From NCBI GenBank assembly GCA_029248665.1, contig JAQWIW010000020.1, positions 20,918 to 84,917 of the forward strand: a DNA stretch of 64,000 bases, given 5' to 3'. Position 1 is the stretch's first letter, and every line of letters begins with the position of its first letter. The stretch is from Opitutia bacterium. Its GTDB lineage: Bacteria > Verrucomicrobiota > Verrucomicrobiia > Opitutales > Coraliomargaritaceae. The notes under the pieces were generated by a model. The model saw only the letters and a program-made list of their open reading frames with translations, made no database searches and had not been told where the DNA came from. Of this stretch, positions 15,920 to 25,918 are shown one piece after another. The translations under genes were made by a program, and so were the position numbers.

Positions 15920-17548
15920 ATGAATCATTTCAAAAAGAAAGGCTTTTTAGGATTAGCTCTGATAATATTATTTACATCGAGTGGCTATGGGTCGGATTGG
16001 GATGATTCTCCCACTGGTCAAGTGTATGTGTTAGTAAACTTGCTGAGCAAAGATTCTCAAGAAATTGCAAAATATTATACCACTCAAAGAGGAATTCCTA
16101 AATCAAATATTCTCGGTTTAGAAATGTCTCTTGAGGAAGAAATTCCTATAGAGGAATATGTCCAGACAATCCATAATCCCTTGTTGGAAATGCTCCTTGA
16201 AAAAGAATTAGTTCAAGGTGTTGTTGATTCTAAGGTTGATAAGTGGGGTCGAAAGAAGATGAGCGTAGCTACACATCGAATTGCTTATCTAGTGACGACA
16301 AAAGATGTTCCCTTGAAATTTTCTTCAGTTATAGAAAAAGAAAAAGCCAATGATAATTCTATAGAAAAAATGGAAGCTTCTGTGGATAGTGAATTATCAG
16401 CTATCTTATTTAATTATTATAGTTCGTTCATTGGAGCTATTGAAAATCCACTCTTTCAAAATAGAAGTTTAGATGCTTGGAGGTATTCTCATATTATTCG
16501 AATGTCACGATTAGATGGACCTTCTGTCAAAACGATTAAGAGGCTTATCAAAGATTCAATATATGCAGAAAATTATGGATTAAGAGGGAGAGCCTATTTT
16601 GATTTGGGAGGGCCTTACAAACCGGGGAACGAATGGCTCTTAGAAGCAAGTGTATTAGTAGAAGGTGCTTATTATGAAGTAGATTTGGAAAATACTAAGA
16701 ATTTAATTGATTACACACATCGTTTAGATGCACCGGCTATTTATATGGGATGGTATTCACGCATAGCCTATCAGCAATGGCAAAACTCTTTACTTAAAGC
16801 GCCAGTGGGTGCGATTGCTTATCATTTACATAGCTTTTCTGCCAAAACAATAAGGGCCAAGAAAAAAGCTTGGGTCGCTCCTTTATTGGAAAAGGGGTAT
16901 GCCGCTACTTTTGGCTATGTTTATGAACCATTTTTAAACTTAACTGTTCGTCCTGATTTATTTATCGAGTCATTATTGAAGGATAGGTCTATAGGTGAGG
17001 CATATGCTTATGCAAATCCTGCCTTGAGCTGGCAATCGATTCTTATTGGGGATCCATTGTACCGACCTTTTAAATTGAGTCTCAATGATCAATTAAAAAT
17101 GAATGAAGAGGGTGTTTCCGATAATTATATTTATTTAAATGAATATTATAAAAATAAAGAACTTCTTGATGAGGATGAAGCTTTAGCCATAGCAAGACGA
17201 CGATTGTTTAAAAGTCCTAATATGGCTCTTATGATTACAGTAGCAAGGGCGTTGGTTGTGAAAGAAGAATTTAGTTCGGCAATTCGTACATTAAAACCAG
17301 TTACTTTCGTTAATGATTTTCAGCTTGAGGATTTACTTCTTGTGGATGAAATTGCTCAGCTCTTACTTAAGGCAGGGGAGAAAAAATTGGCCCTGAAGCT
17401 TTATAAAAAGATACTGTTTAAGAATAAACTACCAAAAGCTCTTGAAATAAAACTCTTAGATCATGGTTTATCTTTAGCTTATTCGAATGGTGATTTAAAA
17501 TTTTCTTCAATGATTAATAAAAGAATTCTTGAATTAAAACCTGAGTAG
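15920..17548 (+). CDS. TIGR03790-family exported protein
   Basis: This 542-residue protein starts with a signal peptide (about residues 1-24, ending near SGYGS). The main domain (about 30-400) has the hallmarks of TIGR03790: QVYVLVNLLSKDS, AKYYTTQRGIP, a YLVTTKDVPLK strand, GRAYFDLGG, and a closing WQSILIGDPLYRPF. The biochemical role of the family is unknown; it is common in Planctomycetota, Verrucomicrobiota and relatives. The last ~110 residues look helical, with alternating repeats like TPR units. It lies between infC and cysC and shows no link to either. Confidence 0.82.
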   Translation: MNHFKKKGFLGLALIILFTSSGYGSDWDDSPTGQVYVLVNLLSKDSQEIAKYYTTQRGIPKSNILGLEMSLEEEIPIEEYVQTIHNPLLEMLLEKELVQGVVDSKVDKWGRKKMSVATHRIAYLVTTKDVPLKFSSVIEKEKANDNSIEKMEASVDSELSAILFNYYSSFIGAIENPLFQNRSLDAWRYSHIIRMSRLDGPSVKTIKRLIKDSIYAENYGLRGRAYFDLGGPYKPGNEWLLEASVLVEGAYYEVDLENTKNLIDYTHRLDAPAIYMGWYSRIAYQQWQNSLLKAPVGAIAYHLHSFSAKTIRAKKKAWVAPLLEKGYAATFGYVYEPFLNLTVRPDLFIESLLKDRSIGEAYAYANPALSWQSILIGDPLYRPFKLSLNDQLKMNEEGVSDNYIYLNEYYKNKELLDEDEALAIARRRLFKSPNMALMITVARALVVKEEFSSAIRTLKPVTFVNDFQLEDLLLVDEIAQLLLKAGEKKLALKLYKKILFKNKLPKALEIKLLDHGLSLAYSNGDLKFSSMINKRILELKPE

Positions 17549-17572
17549 TATTTCTGAATTCTTGACTATTTT

Positions 17573-17585
17573 ATAGATAATCTAT
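17573..17585. promoter_or_regulatory. 13-bp palindrome just upstream of cysC
   Basis: ATAGAT-A-ATCTAT is a perfect inverted repeat ending 11 bp before the cysC GTG. The position suits an operator or a short RNA hairpin blocking initiation. Low complexity means it may be chance. Confidence 0.25.
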
Positions 17586-17596
17586 CGACTTTCACT

Positions 17597-18208
17597 GTGA
17601 ATAAAACAAACAATATTTTTTCTGAATTTGACCGCATGTTGGGAAGAGATGCTAAAGAATCACAACTTGAGCAGAAAGGACATGTTTTCTGGCTATTTGG
17701 ATTATCGGGTTCTGGGAAAAGTACCATAGCAGATGCAGTCGAGCGTTCATTAGTCGCAAAGGGGCATTATGTTAAGCTTCTTGACGGTGATAATATTCGA
17801 ACTGGCTTGAATAAAGATCTGAGCTTCACTGATGAAGATAGAGCGGAAAATATAAGGCGAATTTCTGAAGTGGCTCGATTATTTTTAGATGCAGGCTTTA
17901 TTGTGATTACTTCTTTTATTTCACCGCTTAGGAAATATCGTGAGCTTGCGGAAACGATTATTGGTAAGAGTGATTTTACGAAAGTTTACATAAATGCTTC
18001 ATTTTCCAAATGTACAGAAAGAGATGTAAAAGGTCTGTATGCTAAAGCCAAGGAAGGTGATGTCCCTAATTTTACGGGAAAAGATTCATTATTTGAAGCC
18101 CCGAATGATTCGGACGAGGATTGGATTTTGGATACAGAACAATTCACAGCCAATGAAAGTACTCAGGATTTATTGAATAAAATATTGCCAATAATCAAAA
18201 AGACTTAA
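17597..18208 (+). CDS. cysC: Adenylylsulfate (APS) kinase
   Basis: CysC phosphorylates adenosine 5'-phosphosulfate to PAPS. The 203-residue protein has a Walker A loop GLSGSGKST (residues 35-43), the LLDGDNIRTGLN substrate motif, DRAENIRRISEVA, and SFISPLRKYR. The start is a GTG. cysD begins 11 bp downstream, so the order is cysC-cysD-cysN, with CysC as a separate protein rather than fused to CysN. Confidence 0.96.
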   Translation: MNKTNNIFSEFDRMLGRDAKESQLEQKGHVFWLFGLSGSGKSTIADAVERSLVAKGHYVKLLDGDNIRTGLNKDLSFTDEDRAENIRRISEVARLFLDAGFIVITSFISPLRKYRELAETIIGKSDFTKVYINASFSKCTERDVKGLYAKAKEGDVPNFTGKDSLFEAPNDSDEDWILDTEQFTANESTQDLLNKILPIIKKT

Positions 18209-18219
18209 ACAAAGGTAAC

Positions 18220-19122
18220 ATGGACTATAGGATAACGCATCTCAAGCAGCTTGAATCAGAGGCAATTTATGTACTCAGAGAAACAGCAGCACAATTTGAA
18301 AAGCCAGTACTTCTATTTTCAGGAGGCAAAGACTCAATTGTAATGGCTTATCTTGCGAAAAAGGCCTTTTGGCCAGCGAAGCTTCCATTTCCATTAATGC
18401 ATGTAGATACAGGTCATAATTTTCCTGAAACGATGGAATACAGGGATCAATTCGTTAAAGATATAGGGGCAGAATTAATAGTGGCATCGGTTCAAGAGTC
18501 TATTGATCAAGGAAAAGTAGTCGAGGAGACTGGTGTTAATGCGAGTCGTAATAGCCTACAGACAGTTGCTTTATTAGAGGGTTTAGAAAATGGGCAATAT
18601 GATGCTGCACTAGGCGGAGGCCGTCGCGATGAAGAAAAAGCACGTGCTAAAGAACGATTTTTCTCACATAGAGATGCCTTTGGTCAGTGGGATCCCAAAA
18701 ACCAACGACCTGAATTGTGGAATGTTTTTAATGGAAAGAAGCATCATGGTGAACACTTTAGAGTATTTCCTTTGAGTAACTGGACAGAAATGGATATCTG
18801 GCAGTATATAAAATTAGAAAATATTGCATTACCAGAATTGTATTTTTCCCATGAACGTGACTGCTTTATACGCAATGGTGTGATTATGGCTGTTACTGAG
18901 TTTACTCAGCCACAACCCGAAGAAACCGTTGAGAAAATGCAAGTACGCTTTCGCACCATTGGTGACACTACTTGTACCGGTGCTAATATTTCCTCTGCGA
19001 GTGATTTAAATGAAATAATCGATGAGGTCGCAGCAGCGAGAAATACTGAAAGAGGAACCAGGGCGGATGATAAACGATCTGAAACCGCAATGGAAGACAG
19101 GAAAAAACAAGGATATTTTTAA
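18220..19122 (+). CDS. cysD: Sulfate adenylyltransferase subunit 2
   Basis: CysD is the catalytic subunit of the heterodimeric ATP sulfurylase that makes APS from ATP and sulfate. The 300-residue protein has the PP-loop SGGKDS (residues 34-39), the GGGRRDEEKARAKERFFSHRD motif region near 127-147, and the conserved C-terminal end RSETAMEDRKKQGYF. An AAAGG stretch 5 bases before the ATG is one of the few Shine-Dalgarno-like sequences in the window. cysN follows after 19 bp. Confidence 0.97.
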   Translation: MDYRITHLKQLESEAIYVLRETAAQFEKPVLLFSGGKDSIVMAYLAKKAFWPAKLPFPLMHVDTGHNFPETMEYRDQFVKDIGAELIVASVQESIDQGKVVEETGVNASRNSLQTVALLEGLENGQYDAALGGGRRDEEKARAKERFFSHRDAFGQWDPKNQRPELWNVFNGKKHHGEHFRVFPLSNWTEMDIWQYIKLENIALPELYFSHERDCFIRNGVIMAVTEFTQPQPEETVEKMQVRFRTIGDTTCTGANISSASDLNEIIDEVAAARNTERGTRADDKRSETAMEDRKKQGYF

Positions 19123-19141
19123 AAAGTATTTTAAACTAATT

Positions 19142-20425
19142 ATGAGCGAAAAAGAAAATAATTCAGGTTATCTGGATATGGATTTACTGCGTTTTACTAC
19201 TGCAGGTTCCGTTGATGATGGAAAAAGCACACTGATTGGGCGTCTTCTTTATGATAGTAAGGCAATTTTTGAAGATCAATTAGAGGCTGTTGAAAAAAGT
19301 TCAAAATCTCGTGGCGATGAAAATATTAACTTAGCATTATTGACGGACGGCTTGCGCTCAGAAAGAGAACAAGGGATCACTATTGATGTGGCTTATCGTT
19401 ACTTTGCCACTCCTAAGAGAAAATTTATTATAGCGGATACACCTGGACATATTCAATATACAAGAAATATGGTCACGGGTGCTTCTACCGCTAATTTGGC
19501 AATCATCCTAGTAGATGCAAGAAAGGGAGTCATTGAGCAAACAAGTCGTCACGCATTTATCGCAAATCTTTTGAAAATTCAAAATATTGTGGTCTGCGTG
19601 AATAAGATGGACTTAGTGGATTGGGATCAATCGGTTTTCGACAAGATTGTTAATGAATTTAAATCCTTTGCTTCACGATTGGATAATTTGATCAATATTA
19701 CTTTCATTCCAGCAAGTGCTTTATTGGGGGATAACATCGTCGATAAGTCCGAAAATATGGAATGGTATAATGGACCGACCTTACTATATCATTTAGAAAC
19801 AGTTTACAATGGGTCTGACTTCAATCACGTGGATGCTCGTTTGCCTGTACAATGGGTAATTCGTCCACATTCAGATAAGTATCATGATTTCAGAGGATTT
19901 GCAGGACGTATTGCAGGTGGTGTTTTCAAGCCTGGTGATTCGATCAAAGTTTTGCCATCTGGTTTTAAGTCAAAAATTAAGTCAATTCATTTGATGGATG
20001 AAGAGCTAAAAGAAGCTTATGCACCAATGTCGGTTGTAATGACGCTAGAAGACGAAATAGATATTTCCAGAGGGAACATGTTAGTCAAAGAAAACAATTC
20101 TCCTAAAATGCTTCAAGATATTGAAGCGATGGTTTGTTGGTTCTCTTCGGAAAAATCTTTATCAGGTAGAGGCAAGTTTATTGTTCGTCATACCACTAAC
20201 GATGTTCAAGCAATTGTCAGTGAAGTGAAATATAAAGTGAATATCAATACACTGCACAAGATTGAAGATGATTTGGAGCTCAAATTAAACGATATTGGTC
20301 GAATAGCCATCAGAACATCAGCACCTTTGTTTGTTGATTCTTATTCTAAAAATAGAATCACGGGTAGTATTATTTTAATTGACCCATTGACGAATGAAAC
20401 GGTTGCGGCTGGTATGATAATCTGA
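19142..20425 (+). CDS. cysN: Sulfate adenylyltransferase subunit 1 (GTPase)
   Basis: CysN is the EF-Tu-like GTPase that drives APS synthesis by CysD. From the ATG at 19142 it is 427 residues, with G1 GSVDDGKST (22-30), G3 DTPGH (99-103) and G4 NKMD (154-157), then two beta-barrel domains. A longer frame starts inside cysD at 19022, but its first 40 residues are unconserved shadow sequence; the ATG at 19142 starts just before the conserved DLLRFTTAGSVDDGK. There is no C-terminal APS kinase domain, in line with the separate cysC. Confidence 0.96.
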   Translation: MSEKENNSGYLDMDLLRFTTAGSVDDGKSTLIGRLLYDSKAIFEDQLEAVEKSSKSRGDENINLALLTDGLRSEREQGITIDVAYRYFATPKRKFIIADTPGHIQYTRNMVTGASTANLAIILVDARKGVIEQTSRHAFIANLLKIQNIVVCVNKMDLVDWDQSVFDKIVNEFKSFASRLDNLINITFIPASALLGDNIVDKSENMEWYNGPTLLYHLETVYNGSDFNHVDARLPVQWVIRPHSDKYHDFRGFAGRIAGGVFKPGDSIKVLPSGFKSKIKSIHLMDEELKEAYAPMSVVMTLEDEIDISRGNMLVKENNSPKMLQDIEAMVCWFSSEKSLSGRGKFIVRHTTNDVQAIVSEVKYKVNINTLHKIEDDLELKLNDIGRIAIRTSAPLFVDSYSKNRITGSIILIDPLTNETVAAGMII

Positions 20426-20439
20426 TTGGCTTCCTTGTC

Positions 20440-21630
20440 ATGAATAAGGGTTCATTGAATGTTAAATTATTATCTCCAACAGATAGTAAGATTGATTTAC
20501 TGATCATTGCTGGCGAGCATTCGGGTGATGAATTAGCCGCATATTTTGTAAAGAATCTTCTAAAGAAAAATCCTAATCTTAAGATTGCTGCTTTAGGCGG
20601 AGAAAAGCTTAAAGAATCTGGTGTAGAGTTAGTTTTTAATATGGTTGATCATTCTGTCATGGGCTTAGTTGATGTGATTAAAAACTATCCTTTTCTTAAG
20701 CGATTATTTAATGATACCTTAAATTGGATCGAAAAATATCAACCTAAGCACATTTGTTTTGTTGATTACCCAGGCTTTAATCTACGATTAGCAGAGGCAT
20801 TAAGAAAGAAGCAACTCAGTCTAAAAGGTGGCGGTAAGGTTGGTTTACATTTTTATGTCAGTCCTCAGATATGGGCATGGAAAAGTAAACGTAGGTTTAA
20901 AATGGCTAAAGTTTTAGACTCATTAGGAGTGCTTTTACCTTTCGAAAAAGAATGCTATTCGGATACCGATTTACCGGTTACTTATCTTGGGCATCCGTTT
21001 GCGGAAATTGATTATCCATTGCCTGTGGAGTATGACTCAAAGGGTGTGATCCTGCTTTTGCCAGGTAGCCGGATAAAGGCGATCGAATTGATGGCACCAA
21101 TTATCTTCGACTCTTTTCAACGTATTTCTGCGAACGATGATTCTCTTATGGGTGTTATTTTATATCCCAGCCAGAAAGTAAAAACGCATTTAGAGACACT
21201 TTTAAAATCATACCCTTCTTTAATTGATAAGGTACGCTTAATGAAGAATGACTCTGGGAAACTAAAAGTAAAAGGGGCAATTATGAGTTCAGGTACGATT
21301 TCTTTAAGCATGGCCTTAGCTTCGATTCCAGGTGTAATTATGTATAAATTTTCTAGGCTGAATTATTGGTTACTGAGAAGATTGATCAAAGTGCGTTTTA
21401 TCGGATTGGCCAACTTGATTTTAGATCAAAACATTTACCCAGAACTATTGGATGACAAAGCGAACTCAGATAATGTGGTGGAGTCGTTTATCCCTTATTT
21501 GCAAAAAGAAGAATCTATTGATAGCTTCATTGATGCCTCTAACCGTCTGAAGTCCAAATTATTGGAAGAACGAGAAATGAGTGCTTCTGAATGGATTGGA
21601 AATCAGATTTCTAAAAGTAAAAACGATTAA
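20440..21630 (+). CDS. lpxB: Lipid-A-disaccharide synthase
   Basis: LpxB joins UDP-diacylglucosamine and lipid X to form the lipid A disaccharide, at the inner face of the inner membrane. The 396-residue protein has the N-terminal IAGEHSGDELAA motif, ALGGEKLKESG, the FVDYPGFNLRLAE motif, YVSPQIWAWK and the nucleotide-sugar site with LLPGSR. It shows that the organism makes an LPS-type outer membrane, in line with lptD further on. It ends in a 4-base convergent overlap with hemG. Confidence 0.95.
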   Translation: MNKGSLNVKLLSPTDSKIDLLIIAGEHSGDELAAYFVKNLLKKNPNLKIAALGGEKLKESGVELVFNMVDHSVMGLVDVIKNYPFLKRLFNDTLNWIEKYQPKHICFVDYPGFNLRLAEALRKKQLSLKGGGKVGLHFYVSPQIWAWKSKRRFKMAKVLDSLGVLLPFEKECYSDTDLPVTYLGHPFAEIDYPLPVEYDSKGVILLLPGSRIKAIELMAPIIFDSFQRISANDDSLMGVILYPSQKVKTHLETLLKSYPSLIDKVRLMKNDSGKLKVKGAIMSSGTISLSMALASIPGVIMYKFSRLNYWLLRRLIKVRFIGLANLILDQNIYPELLDDKANSDNVVESFIPYLQKEESIDSFIDASNRLKSKLLEEREMSASEWIGNQISKSKND

Positions 21631-22958
21631 ATGGGTGAATTGAAATCACTAAAACAATCGCCTAAAGCAATGCCGTTTCTGTAATTACCTGAAAGGTAGA
21701 AATTAGGATAACTGTTTTCAAAGTGATCGATTTGATCAATTACATTATCGTAAGCAACATGGTACTGAGGAATAGAATGTTCCCAATAGCGAGAATAACT
21801 GAAGGCGGGATCACCTTTGATCTGTAGGCAATTTTGTATTTTGGGATATACTGTTGAGATCAATTCAGGTTCACTGAGAGATGCCATATTAGGATTTCGA
21901 GAACCTCCAATAAATACAGTGATAAGGCTATGGTTTTTGGGAGCTCTATTTTTAAATATAGCCGAAGTGAATAAAACACCTAGGTAATCTTGTTTTTCTT
22001 TTGTCGGGATTAAATATCCGAATCCCGATAAAGGTTTTTTAAATTGATCGGTATGAAATCCAAGTGAAAGAACAGTAACGGGAGGGTGCTCAACAGAATT
22101 AAAATCAGGCAAAGTATTTTTAACTGAATCAGCTAAAGGTAGGGTGTGTGTTTTGTGAGCGGGAATTGTTGAATAAACTGTGTCGAAAATCCTTTGTTCA
22201 GGTGAATGCTTCCCCGTTTGGAATTCTACTTTCCATCTTTGATCTTCTTGAGTTATTTGGAGCAACTCAGTCTCTGTTATTGGTTTTTGTTTTAGGCTTT
22301 GAGAGAGTGCGATTGGTAATTGAACAAGTCCTTCTTTAAACGAAACGATTTTATTCTTAAAACGATTTTTATTTGAAAGGATAGAGCGAATAATACTGCC
22401 ATTCGATTGACTGGCTTTAACTAGCTTTGGAAAAGTATGCCTTGCCGAAAGCTTTTTAGGGTCTCCAGCATAGGTTCCAGCAATAAAAGGATCGAGTAAA
22501 TAATCAGTGCATTCAGTTCCAAAATGCTTAGCAAAAAAATCATATAAAGAAATATTGGTATCTATTGTTTGCTTCTTCCTAAAGGATTCAGAAAAGAGTT
22601 TGAATTTTGCTTTTAATGAGAGCAGAGGTGTTTTGAGAAGAGCTATGGGGTTGGGCTGTAATGGGTTTAGTTGATTGTTTCTAAGAATGTACCGATTGAG
22701 CTTTTGTGAATCTGGTTCGATTATATCTTGCTTAAGTCCATCCAACTCCTGAATCAGACTTTCAATTTTTTCCGAATTTATGAGTAGTGTATGAGCCCCA
22801 TCTTCTGTGAGAAATCCAGATGAATTTCGAGTAGATACAAGAGCACCACCAATACGCTTAGAGGATTCGAAAACGGTGCAAATATGCCCTTGCTTTTCGA
22901 GTTCATAGGCAATGTATAAGCCTCGGAGTCCTGCGCCTAATATTGCTATCTCAGCCAT
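21627..22958 (-). CDS. hemG: Protoporphyrinogen oxidase, FAD- and O2-dependent
   Basis: The 443-residue flavoprotein starts with the dinucleotide-binding motif GAGLRG (residues 8-13) and has the amine-oxidase-like layout ending in an FAD-binding YLSGNYRNGIALGDC segment. It would oxidise protoporphyrinogen IX, or coproporphyrinogen III in the alternative route. With hemE and hemF upstream in the same operon, the protoporphyrin route is more likely (inference). This enzyme type is also called HemY or PgoX. The start overlaps the hemE end by 8 bases and its stop overlaps lpxB by 4. Confidence 0.88.
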   Translation of the reverse strand: MAEIAILGAGLRGLYIAYELEKQGHICTVFESSKRIGGALVSTRNSSGFLTEDGAHTLLINSEKIESLIQELDGLKQDIIEPDSQKLNRYILRNNQLNPLQPNPIALLKTPLLSLKAKFKLFSESFRKKQTIDTNISLYDFFAKHFGTECTDYLLDPFIAGTYAGDPKKLSARHTFPKLVKASQSNGSIIRSILSNKNRFKNKIVSFKEGLVQLPIALSQSLKQKPITETELLQITQEDQRWKVEFQTGKHSPEQRIFDTVYSTIPAHKTHTLPLADSVKNTLPDFNSVEHPPVTVLSLGFHTDQFKKPLSGFGYLIPTKEKQDYLGVLFTSAIFKNRAPKNHSLITVFIGGSRNPNMASLSEPELISTVYPKIQNCLQIKGDPAFSYSRYWEHSIPQYHVAYDNVIDQIDHFENSYPNFYLSGNYRNGIALGDCFSDFNSPI

Positions 22959-23982
22959 ATCGATAATTTGTCACAGTATCAATTAGTGCTTCGACACATT
23001 CTACTTTTGCGGTAGGAAGCATACCATGTCCGAGATTGAAAATATAGCCATTCAGTGATTCAGACATTTTTAAAATAGCATTTGTTTTCTCCTTAACTGT
23101 TTGGGGATCGCTCGTCAAAAATGAAGGGTCTAGGTTTCCTTGTAAGGCACATTGATTATTCGTCTCAGCACAAGCGTCAGTCAGGGAAATCGTCCAATCT
23201 AAACTTAAGATCTTAGCCTGTGTCTTTAATTGATCTTTGAGGCAATGATTCATCCCCTTAGCGTAAAGAATAACGGGTATTGGTTTTTTTAAGCCAGTGA
23301 TAATAGCTTTAATCCATTGGAGTGATTGGCTGTGATAATTTTCTGGAGTGCATACGGAAGCCCAAGAATCAAAGATTTGCACGCAATCTACCCCAGCATC
23401 TACTTGCAGATTTAAATACTGAATAATCGATTGGCTTAATTTTTCCATGAGTAGGAAAAATTCTTTGGGGTTTCGCTCGGCAAATTGAGAGGTGCGTGAA
23501 AAATCGGGTGAGCTGCCGCCATCGATCATGTAGCAAGCAAGTGTCCAAGGGGAGCCACAGAAGCCAAGCAAGGCTTTATCATTACCAATTGACTGCTTGG
23601 TTAATTTCAATGCCTCGGATACATAATTTAATTTTTCAACTATGGCGGAATCATCGAGTGCATCAATTTGAGCTTTTGAGGTGATGCAGTATTCCATTTG
23701 AATACCGCCTCCATCTCTAAAGCTGTAGGGTTGGCCTAAGGCTTCGGGTATGACTAAGATATCGGAAAAAATAATAGCGGCATCTAGAGAAAACCGTTGA
23801 AGAGGTTGCAAGGTGATCTCTGTTGCGAGTTCTGGTGTTTTGACTAGGGTGATGAAGTCATATTTACTTTTCAGTGCTCTATATTCTGGCAGGTAACGAC
23901 CCGCTTGCCTCATAAGCCAAATGGGAGGGCGATCTGTCTTTTCCAAATGAGCTGCTTTTAAAAACCGATCTCTAGAATTCAT
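22951..23982 (-). CDS. hemE: Uroporphyrinogen decarboxylase
   Basis: HemE removes four carboxyls from uroporphyrinogen III to give coproporphyrinogen III. The 343-residue protein has the N-terminal signature RPPIWLMRQAGRYLPEYR (residues 18-35) with its substrate arginines, IIFSDILVIPEALG with the catalytic aspartate (Asp74), GFCGSPWTLACYM, and a C-terminal FNLGHGMLP. It lies 18 bp downstream of hemF and overlaps hemG. Confidence 0.97.
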   Translation of the reverse strand: MNSRDRFLKAAHLEKTDRPPIWLMRQAGRYLPEYRALKSKYDFITLVKTPELATEITLQPLQRFSLDAAIIFSDILVIPEALGQPYSFRDGGGIQMEYCITSKAQIDALDDSAIVEKLNYVSEALKLTKQSIGNDKALLGFCGSPWTLACYMIDGGSSPDFSRTSQFAERNPKEFFLLMEKLSQSIIQYLNLQVDAGVDCVQIFDSWASVCTPENYHSQSLQWIKAIITGLKKPIPVILYAKGMNHCLKDQLKTQAKILSLDWTISLTDACAETNNQCALQGNLDPSFLTSDPQTVKEKTNAILKMSESLNGYIFNLGHGMLPTAKVECVEALIDTVTNYRYG

Positions 23983-24000
23983 ATTATTTGTGATGTGAGT

Positions 24001-24906
24001 TTATTTTAACCAGTCTTTTTCTATAAGGAAATTTTGGTAAAGCAATGATTCTTCGGACTTAGGATCAGGTTTATAATCATAAGTCCAATTCACTTGAGGG
24101 GGTAATGACATGAGAATGGATTCGGTGCGTCCATTGGATTGGAGCCCAAAGAGGGTGCCTCTATCATAGATTAAATTAAATTCGACATAACGTCCTCTTC
24201 GGTAGTGCTGGAATTGCTTATGGTTATCAGTAAAAGGTGTGTTTTTGCGTTTTTCTAAAATTGGCATATAGGCTGGGATGAAGCTATTTCCAATAGATTG
24301 GGTGAGGGCAAAGGAATGGGTGAAATCTTGCTCATTATAATCATCAAAAAAGACACCTCCAATACCTCTAGGTTCTTTTCTATGGGGTAGGTAGAAATAG
24401 CGATCGCAAGATTTTTTGAATTTAGGATAAATGCTTTGCCCGAATGGATCACAGGCGTCTTTTGCCGTACGGTGCCAATGTATGGCATCTTCTTCAAATC
24501 CATAATAAGGGGTGAGGTCATAGCCTCCACCAAACCACCATGCGATTTCTTCTGCCTCTTTTAATACAGAGAAGTATCGCAGATTCATATGACAGGTTGG
24601 GGCAAAGGGATTTTTTGGGTGAAAAACAAGCGAGATGCCCATTGCCCTAAAGGATGCCCCTTTTAAATTGGGACGTTTGTCAGTCGCTGAGGCAGGTAGA
24701 TGTTTGCCTTCGACATCCGAAAAGTTAATGCCAGCCTTTTCAAAACATTCACCATTTTCCAAAATGCGTGATTGTCCGCCACCACCTTCTTCTCGATTCC
24801 ATCTATCTTCAATGAATGAAACTAGTTCTTGTTCTTGAAGTTTCTCCGTAATCTTGTTTTGTAATTCGAGAAAGTAGTTTCGAACACTTTGTGAATTTTT
24901 TAACAT
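24001..24906 (-). CDS. hemF: Oxygen-dependent coproporphyrinogen III oxidase
   Basis: HemF converts coproporphyrinogen III to protoporphyrinogen IX using O2. The 301-residue protein has the family motifs [45 protein letters not shown] and [17 protein letters not shown]. It heads the hemF-hemE-hemG operon. All three enzymes are the aerobic or oxygen-compatible types. The ATG faces a divergent SDR gene across 55 bp. Confidence 0.97.
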   Translation of the reverse strand: MLKNSQSVRNYFLELQNKITEKLQEQELVSFIEDRWNREEGGGGQSRILENGECFEKAGINFSDVEGKHLPASATDKRPNLKGASFRAMGISLVFHPKNPFAPTCHMNLRYFSVLKEAEEIAWWFGGGYDLTPYYGFEEDAIHWHRTAKDACDPFGQSIYPKFKKSCDRYFYLPHRKEPRGIGGVFFDDYNEQDFTHSFALTQSIGNSFIPAYMPILEKRKNTPFTDNHKQFQHYRRGRYVEFNLIYDRGTLFGLQSNGRTESILMSLPPQVNWTYDYKPDPKSEESLLYQNFLIEKDWLK

Positions 24907-24961
24907 GGAATATAAAATGGAGTTTATCCTGAATTAGACAAGTCTCAGATTTATTTTAAAA

Positions 24962-25864
24962 ATGTCTAAGGTTTTTATATTTGGTTGTGGGTATTTAGGT
25001 ATGCGTTTAGCGGATGCTTTAATCGAATCGGGTCATGAGGTAGGTGCATTGACGAAGAATGAAGTATTTGCGGATCATTTGCGAGCTAAAGGAATTAGAG
25101 AAGTGATCGTTGCTCGCTTAGAGTCGGATAGCTGGCATGATCAAGTCAGTGGAGATTATAGGAAAATTGTTAATTGCGTAAGTTCAGCCGGGAATGGTTT
25201 AAGTGGCTATGAGTCCTCTTATTACGAAGGGCAGGCATCGATTATACAATGGGTTAAATCTAAATCCATGTTCGTCGAATCCTATATCTATACGAGTAGT
25301 ACTTCGGTTTATGGAGAAAATAGTGGTGCTTGGGTGGAGGAATCTTCACTTGAAGGAGAGGTGGCTCATTCTGAAACGGCTAAGATTTTGAGGAGATCTG
25401 AAGATTTAATTGAGGCAAACCAATCATATTTTGAGAATTACTTTATTCTCCGACTATCAGGCATCTATGGACCTGGAAGACATTATTTATTAAACCAAAT
25501 GCAATCTTCCAATGTCATTGCAGGTTCAGGAGATAATTTTATGAATATGATTCATGTGGATGATATTGTTATAGGCATCATGCGAATGATGGAGACAAAG
25601 AAAGCATCAGCATCTGGTATTTATAATTTAAGTGATGATCATCCTACAAAAAAAGAAGAAGTCGTGGAATGGCTTTCGGGTGAATTAGGTATAGAGGCGC
25701 CACGCTTTGATCAGGGATTATTTTCACAGAGGCATGCATCAAGAAAAACGCGGACAAAAAACCGACGTATTGCGAATATCAAAATTAAAGAGGTGCTTGG
25801 GTTGAGTCTTAAATACTCGAGTTATAAGGAGGGGTATAGTCAAATTATCGGCAAATTATCCTGA
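24962..25864 (+). CDS. NAD(P)-dependent epimerase/dehydratase-like SDR protein
   Basis: The 300-residue protein opens with a Rossmann motif FGCGYLGMRLAD (residues 8-19) of the GxxGxxG extended-SDR type. It has the IYTSSTSVYGENSG element, which gives a Tyr near the active site, and LSGIYGPGRHYLL and NMIHVDDIV, typical of NAD-dependent epimerases. It resembles the YeeZ-like group. The substrate cannot be named. It is divergent from hemF and reads towards ybaB. Confidence 0.8.
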   Translation: MSKVFIFGCGYLGMRLADALIESGHEVGALTKNEVFADHLRAKGIREVIVARLESDSWHDQVSGDYRKIVNCVSSAGNGLSGYESSYYEGQASIIQWVKSKSMFVESYIYTSSTSVYGENSGAWVEESSLEGEVAHSETAKILRRSEDLIEANQSYFENYFILRLSGIYGPGRHYLLNQMQSSNVIAGSGDNFMNMIHVDDIVIGIMRMMETKKASASGIYNLSDDHPTKKEEVVEWLSGELGIEAPRFDQGLFSQRHASRKTRTKNRRIANIKIKEVLGLSLKYSSYKEGYSQIIGKLS

Positions 25865-25918
25865 TTTACTTTGTGATTTCTCCTTGACGAAAATAAACCC
25901 TCTGCAAATGTTTTTCAT

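Noticed and set aside
19022..19141. A longer N-terminus for CysN starting within cysD
   Set aside because: The added 40 residues overlap cysD and have no similarity to CysN; the ATG at 19142 starts the conserved part.
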